Assembly: GCA_027493615.1 (NCBI GenBank)
Contig: JAOSKK010000036.1
Location: 1 to 64,000 of the forward strand
From: Verrucomicrobiota bacterium
Lineage (GTDB): Bacteria > Verrucomicrobiota > Verrucomicrobiia > Limisphaerales > J093
Length of the DNA: 64,000 nt
Direction of reading: 5' to 3'
In this document: positions 60,838 through 64,000 of the stretch, piece by piece
How positions within the stretch are numbered: the first letter of the stretch is position 1
Layout of the letters: each line of letters opens with the position of its first letter
Program-made: the position numbers and the translations under genes
The notes under the pieces: generated by a model
The model's database searches: none
Seen by the model: only the letters and a program-made list of their open reading frames with translations
Told to the model about the DNA's origin: nothing

Positions 60838-63606
60838 TCAGCCGAAAAGATCCAATTGGGCGGGAGGCTCGAGGGCCTGAAGCTTCGCCCGTTCGGGACG
60901 TGGCCGGGTGGGCCGCCGCACGCGCCCCTCGGGCGTGAGCTCGGAACCCTCAAGGTTGCGGAGGATGACTTTGGCCCGGTCGATGACGGCTTTCGGCACA
61001 CCCGCCAGCCGCGCAACCTGCAGGCCGTAACTCTGGTCGGCGCCGCCCTCGACGATCTTGTGGAGGAAGATGATCTGGTCGTTCCACTCGCGCACAGCCA
61101 CGTTCCAGTTCTTCACGCGCGGCAGGCGGCCCGCCAGCTCGGTCAGCTCGTGATAATGGGTGGCGAAGAGCGTTTTGGCCCCGACCTGATGATGGAGATG
61201 CTCGACGATGCTCCACGCCAGGCTCAGGCCGTCGAAGGTGCTCGTGCCGCGACCGACTTCATCGAGGATGATGAGGCTGCGGGCGGTGGCGTTGTTCAGG
61301 AGATTGGCCGTCTCGATCATCTCGACCATGAACGTGGACTGGCCGCGGGTCAGGTCGTCACTGGCCCCGATGCGCGTGAAGATGCGGTCGACGAGGTCGA
61401 CGCGGGCGGCCGCCGCCGGCAGGTATGAGCCGGTGTGGGCGAGCAAGGTGAGCAGGGCCACCTGACGGATGTGGGTGCTCTTGCCTGCCATGTTCGGGCC
61501 GGTGATCAACGCGATCTGGGCCGGCGCGGACCCATCGGGCGCGGACGCTTCGCCGGCGCCCGCTGAGGAGGTGACACGCGCGGCGAGGGTCGTGTCGTTG
61601 GGCACAAACCGTTGCTCGGTCAGGGTCTTCTCGAGGACCGGATGGCGCCCATCCCGGATCTCGAGCCGGCCCGTGTCCCCCACTTCCGGTCGGCAGTAAC
61701 CCTGGAGGCGGGCGGTGTCTGCGAACGCGGCGAGGACATCCAGTTCGCCGAGGGCGCGGCCGGTTTCCTGGATGGCCGCGAGGCGGGCGAGCACCGACTC
61801 GCGGACGCGGAGGAAGAGCTCGTACTCGAGCTTTACGGCGCGTTCCTCGGCCCCGAGGATCCGCGATTCCATGGCCTTGAGCTCGGGGGTGATGAAGCGC
61901 TCGCCGTTGGCGACGGTCTGCTTGCGCACGTAATCGGCCGGCACCTTCTCGAGGTTGGCCTTGGTGACCTCGAGGTAATAGCCGAAGACGGAGTTGAAGC
62001 CGACCTTGAGCGACTGGATGCCGGTGCGCTCAATCTCCTGCTGGCGGAGGGCCGCGATCCAGTCCTTGCCCTCGCGGGCCCCGCGGCGCAGTTCGTCCAG
62101 CGTGGAGTCGTAGCTGTCGCGGATGAGACCGCCTTCCTTGAGGGCGAGCGGCGGGTCATCGACGATGGCGCGGGCGATAAGGTCGGTCAGGTCCGGACAG
62201 TCGTGCAGTTGGGCGGCGAGCTCGAGGAGCAATGGCGGAGAGGTGGGAACGGGCGCGTCCGGGGTCAAGGGTGCAGGCGGGACGCCCGCACCACCGGGTA
62301 TCGGGGAGGCAGGCGGGACGCCCGCCATCGGGGGGACGCCCGCACCACCAGGTATCGGGGGAAGGCGGGCGCCCGCACCACCCGGTTCCGGGGACGGCAG
62401 TAGGGGTCGAGATCGCGCAGGGTGGGTTGGGGTTCGGTGTGTGCCGGAGTGGCGAGGGCGAGAAGGAGTTGGCGGAGGGTGGGCACCTGTTCGAGTCCGG
62501 TGCGCAAGCCGAGGAGGTCGCGGGCGTTGCCGGTGCCCACGCTGAGGCGACTGAGGGTACGTTCGAGATCGCGCACCTCCTTGAGCCGGGCGCGGAAGGT
62601 CTCGAGTGAGGCGGGGTCGGCCAGCCAGGTCTCGACGGCGTCCTGTCGGCGGCGGATGGGGGCGACGGCGGCGAGGGGGTTGGGACAGCCAGTCGCGCAG
62701 CCGCCGGGCGCCCATGGGCGTGACGGTGCGATTGAGCGTACCGTAGAGGGAGGCTTCACGGGGGGCGTCACGGCGGAGCGGTTCGAGGACCTCGAGATTG
62801 CGCAGGGTGGCGGGGTCGAGCACGAGGAAGTCGGCCGGCTGATAGCATCGCAGGCGGGTCAGGTGGGTAAGGTCGCGCCGCAACTGGTTGAGGAGGTAAT
62901 GCACGAGCGCGCCGGCGGCGCCCAGGGCAGCGGGGCGGTCCCGGAGTCCGAAGCCGTCGAGGGAGGCGGTCTTGAAATGGTCGCGCAGCGTGAACTGGGC
63001 GGTTTCGGGGGCGAAGGTCCAGTCGTCGTAGCTGGCCAGGACGCGGACCGTGCCCTGGACCAGTTGGCGCAGGTCCGCGGCCTCGGCCGGGAGCAGCAGT
63101 TCAGCGGGGCGGAGTCGTTCCAGTTCGGCGAGCAGCGCGGGTTCGTGGGCGGGTTCGGTGGCGAGGAACACCCCGGTGGTGAGGTCCGCGCAGGCCAATC
63201 CCAGGCGGGAACCGGTGCGGCAAAGGGCGGCGAGGTAGTTGGGTCGTTCGGCGGCGAGCATGCGCTCGTCGAAGTGAGCGCCGGGGCTGAGGATTTGCGT
63301 GACCTCGCGTTTGACGAGCTTACCGGGCCTTGGGTCTTCGAGTTGGTCACAGATGGCGACCTTGTGTCCGGCGCGGAGCAGGCGGCTGATGTAACCGCTG
63401 GCTGCGTGGTAGGGGAGGCCGCACATGGGGACGCCGTTGCGCTGGGTGAGCGTGAGCCCGAGCGCCTGGGAACCGGTCTGGGCATCCTCGAAAAAGAGCT
63501 CGTAAAAGTCACCGAGACGGAAGAGGAGCAGCGCGCCGGGCGGCAATTCGCTCTTGATCCGGCGGTACTGCGCCATCATCGGGGTGAGCTGGGCGTCGGT
63601 GGCCAT
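60838..63606 (-). CDS. mutS: DNA mismatch repair protein MutS (two compensating frameshifts)
   Basis: MutS recognises mismatches. The start at 63606 gives MATDAQLTPMMAQYRRIKSE; the mismatch-binding Phe-x-Glu is in LFRLGDFYELFFEDA. Middle domains read VPMCGLPYHAASGYISRLLR and LRDWLSQP. The ATPase has Walker A ITGPNMAGKSTHIRQVALL, Walker B RSLIILDEVGRGTSTFDGLS and the C-terminal LFATHYHELTELAGRLPRVK. Between about 62690 and 62400 the reading lies in another frame (RRRQDAVETWLADPASLETF); removing one C from the run at 62678-62682 (on the minus strand) gives SQPLAAVAPIRRRQ, the family sequence. A repeat-coded insert (PGGAGVPP units, 62270-62400) lies between the lever and clamp regions. The last residues AQLDLF are the usual clamp-binding end. 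Confidence 0.95.
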   Translation of the reverse strand: MATDAQLTPMMAQYRRIKSELPPGALLLFRLGDFYELFFEDAQTGSQALGLTLTQRNGVPMCGLPYHAASGYISRLLRAGHKVAICDQLEDPRPGKLVKREVTQILSPGAHFDERMLAAERPNYLAALCRTGSRLGLACADLTTGVFLATEPAHEPALLAELERLRPAELLLPAEAADLRQLVQGTVRVLASYDDWTFAPETAQFTLRDHFKTASLDGFGLRDRPAALGAAGALVHYLLNQLRRDLTHLTRLRCYQPADFLVLDPATLRNLEVLEPLRRDAPREASLYGTLNRTVTPMGARRLRDWLSQPPRRRRPHPPPTGRRRDLAGRPRLTRDLPRPAQGGARSRTYPQSPQRGHRQRPRPPRLAHRTRTGAHPPPTPSRPRHSGTHRTPTHPARSRPLLPSPEPGGAGARLPPIPGGAGVPPMAGVPPASPIPGGAGVPPAPLTPDAPVPTSPPLLLELAAQLHDCPDLTDLIARAIVDDPPLALKEGGLIRDSYDSTLDELRRGAREGKDWIAALRQQEIERTGIQSLKVGFNSVFGYYLEVTKANLEKVPADYVRKQTVANGERFITPELKAMESRILGAEERAVKLEYELFLRVRESVLARLAAIQETGRALGELDVLAAFADTARLQGYCRPEVGDTGRLEIRDGRHPVLEKTLTEQRFVPNDTTLAARVTSSAGAGEASAPDGSAPAQIALITGPNMAGKSTHIRQVALLTLLAHTGSYLPAAAARVDLVDRIFTRIGASDDLTRGQSTFMVEMIETANLLNNATARSLIILDEVGRGTSTFDGLSLAWSIVEHLHHQVGAKTLFATHYHELTELAGRLPRVKNWNVAVREWNDQIIFLHKIVEGGADQSYGLQVARLAGVPKAVIDRAKVILRNLEGSELTPEGRVRRPTRPRPERAKLQALEPPAQLDLFG

Positions 63607-63702
63607 TGGTCCCGGAAGCCTAGAGCCCGGGTCGGATCGGAAAAGCCCAAAGCACGGTGTTCGGCTGGACAGGCCGGGGTCTTTGCGGAACGCTGCGGCG
63701 CG

Positions 63703-64000
63703 ATGAATCTGCGCACAAGAACGCTCTGCCTGACGGTGCTCGTGAGCACCACCGCCCTCGCCCTCGCGTCCGACTGGCCGCAGTGGCACGGGCCCAACCG
63801 GGACAACCGCTCGACCGAAACCGGGTTGCTCAAGGAATGGCCAGCCGGGGGACCCCGACTGCTCTGGAGCGCCAACAGCCTGGGCGGCGGCTACAGCACG
63901 CCCTCCTTGGCCCGGGGTCGAATCTACGGCATGGGGTATCGCGAGGCCGATGAGGTCGTGTGGGCTCTGGACGCGCGGGACGGCAACGAGGTCTGGAGCA
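63703..64000 (+). CDS. Secreted PQQ-like beta-propeller protein (5' part, runs off the window)
   Basis: The ATG at 63703 gives MNLRTRTLCLTVLVSTTALA, a signal peptide, followed by SDWPQWHGPNRDNRSTETGL and LLWSANSLGGGYSTPSLARG, the common opening of secreted PQQ-propeller proteins of Planctomycetes and Verrucomicrobia. The first blade reads VVWALDARDGNEVWS at the window edge. It is divergent from mutS with 96 bases between the starts. These proteins are related to BamB-type propellers; function is not known. Confidence 0.85.
   Translation, partial: MNLRTRTLCLTVLVSTTALALASDWPQWHGPNRDNRSTETGLLKEWPAGGPRLLWSANSLGGGYSTPSLARGRIYGMGYREADEVVWALDARDGNEVWS

Overview
The window is high-GC DNA from an uncultured-type member of the Verrucomicrobiota, most likely near the Limisphaerales/Pedosphaera group. 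This is inferred from gene content, not from an rRNA or a database search. The pointers are DUF1559-like prepilins with an H-X9-DG tail, an ECF sigma factor next to a zinc-ribbon Ser/Thr kinase with WD40 repeats, giant secreted proteins with calcium-binding 'DGDGDG' repeats, a secreted Gfo/Idh/MocA oxidoreductase beside a HEAT-repeat protein, and many dispersed palindromic or minisatellite repeats, some inside genes.

Layout. 0.26-4.34 kb: a four-gene IS21-like transposition unit (ParB-like, IstA, IstB, TOPRIM) ending in two IstA-type terminal repeats, next to the 5' half of a broken tRNA-Val. 4.8-13.3 kb, minus strand: ECF sigma factor, WD40 kinase, two small secreted proteins, a decayed copy of the kinase tail, and a secreted esterase. 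13.4-19.0 kb: a metalloprotease-like protein divergent from the NO-stress protein Ric with an NsrR-like operator between them, then a sugar ABC transporter (binding protein, ATPase, permease). 19.7-21.4 kb: broken IS4-family transposase and repeats. 21.6-24.3 kb: rpoZ, smpB, nrfH, nrfA (nitrite to ammonium). 24.6-31.8 kb: prepilin, glycogen phosphorylase, HEAT-repeat secreted protein, Tat-exported oxidoreductase. 32.0-34.0 kb: two toxin-antitoxin pairs and an MFS pseudogene. 34.0-36.3 kb: mannose-6-phosphate-isomerase-like cupin and GT2 glycosyltransferase. 36.5-41.2 kb: GT39-like membrane protein, MauE-like membrane protein, a 12-cysteine secreted protein, an unknown membrane protein and a prepilin. 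41.6-44.2 kb: Fe-alcohol and aldehyde dehydrogenases. 44.3-45.5 kb: Xre-RES toxin-antitoxin. 45.9-47.9 kb: tonB-exbB-exbD, closed by a bidirectional terminator. 48.0-50.3 kb: coiled-coil membrane protein, tRNA-Pro(CGG), divergent kinase. 50.5-56.3 kb: two large secreted proteins. 56.6-58.0 kb: IS110 transposase. 58.3-60.3 kb: LolC/E-LolD. 60.8-63.6 kb: MutS. 63.7 kb to the end: start of a PQQ-propeller protein.

A caution for every reader: about thirty genes, including mutS, lolD, exbD and nrfA, are interrupted by single-base frameshifts. Where the break can be located it usually lies in a run of four to seven G or C, and restoring one base gives back a conserved motif. I read most of them as uncorrected homopolymer errors in the assembly rather than pseudogenes, and I give each gene its full extent. 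Functional themes are response to NO and nitrite (Ric, NrfHA), sugar uptake and storage (ABC importer, phosphorylase, esterase, Gfo/Idh/MocA), outer-envelope export and uptake (Lol, TonB), and heavy mobile-element and repeat traffic.
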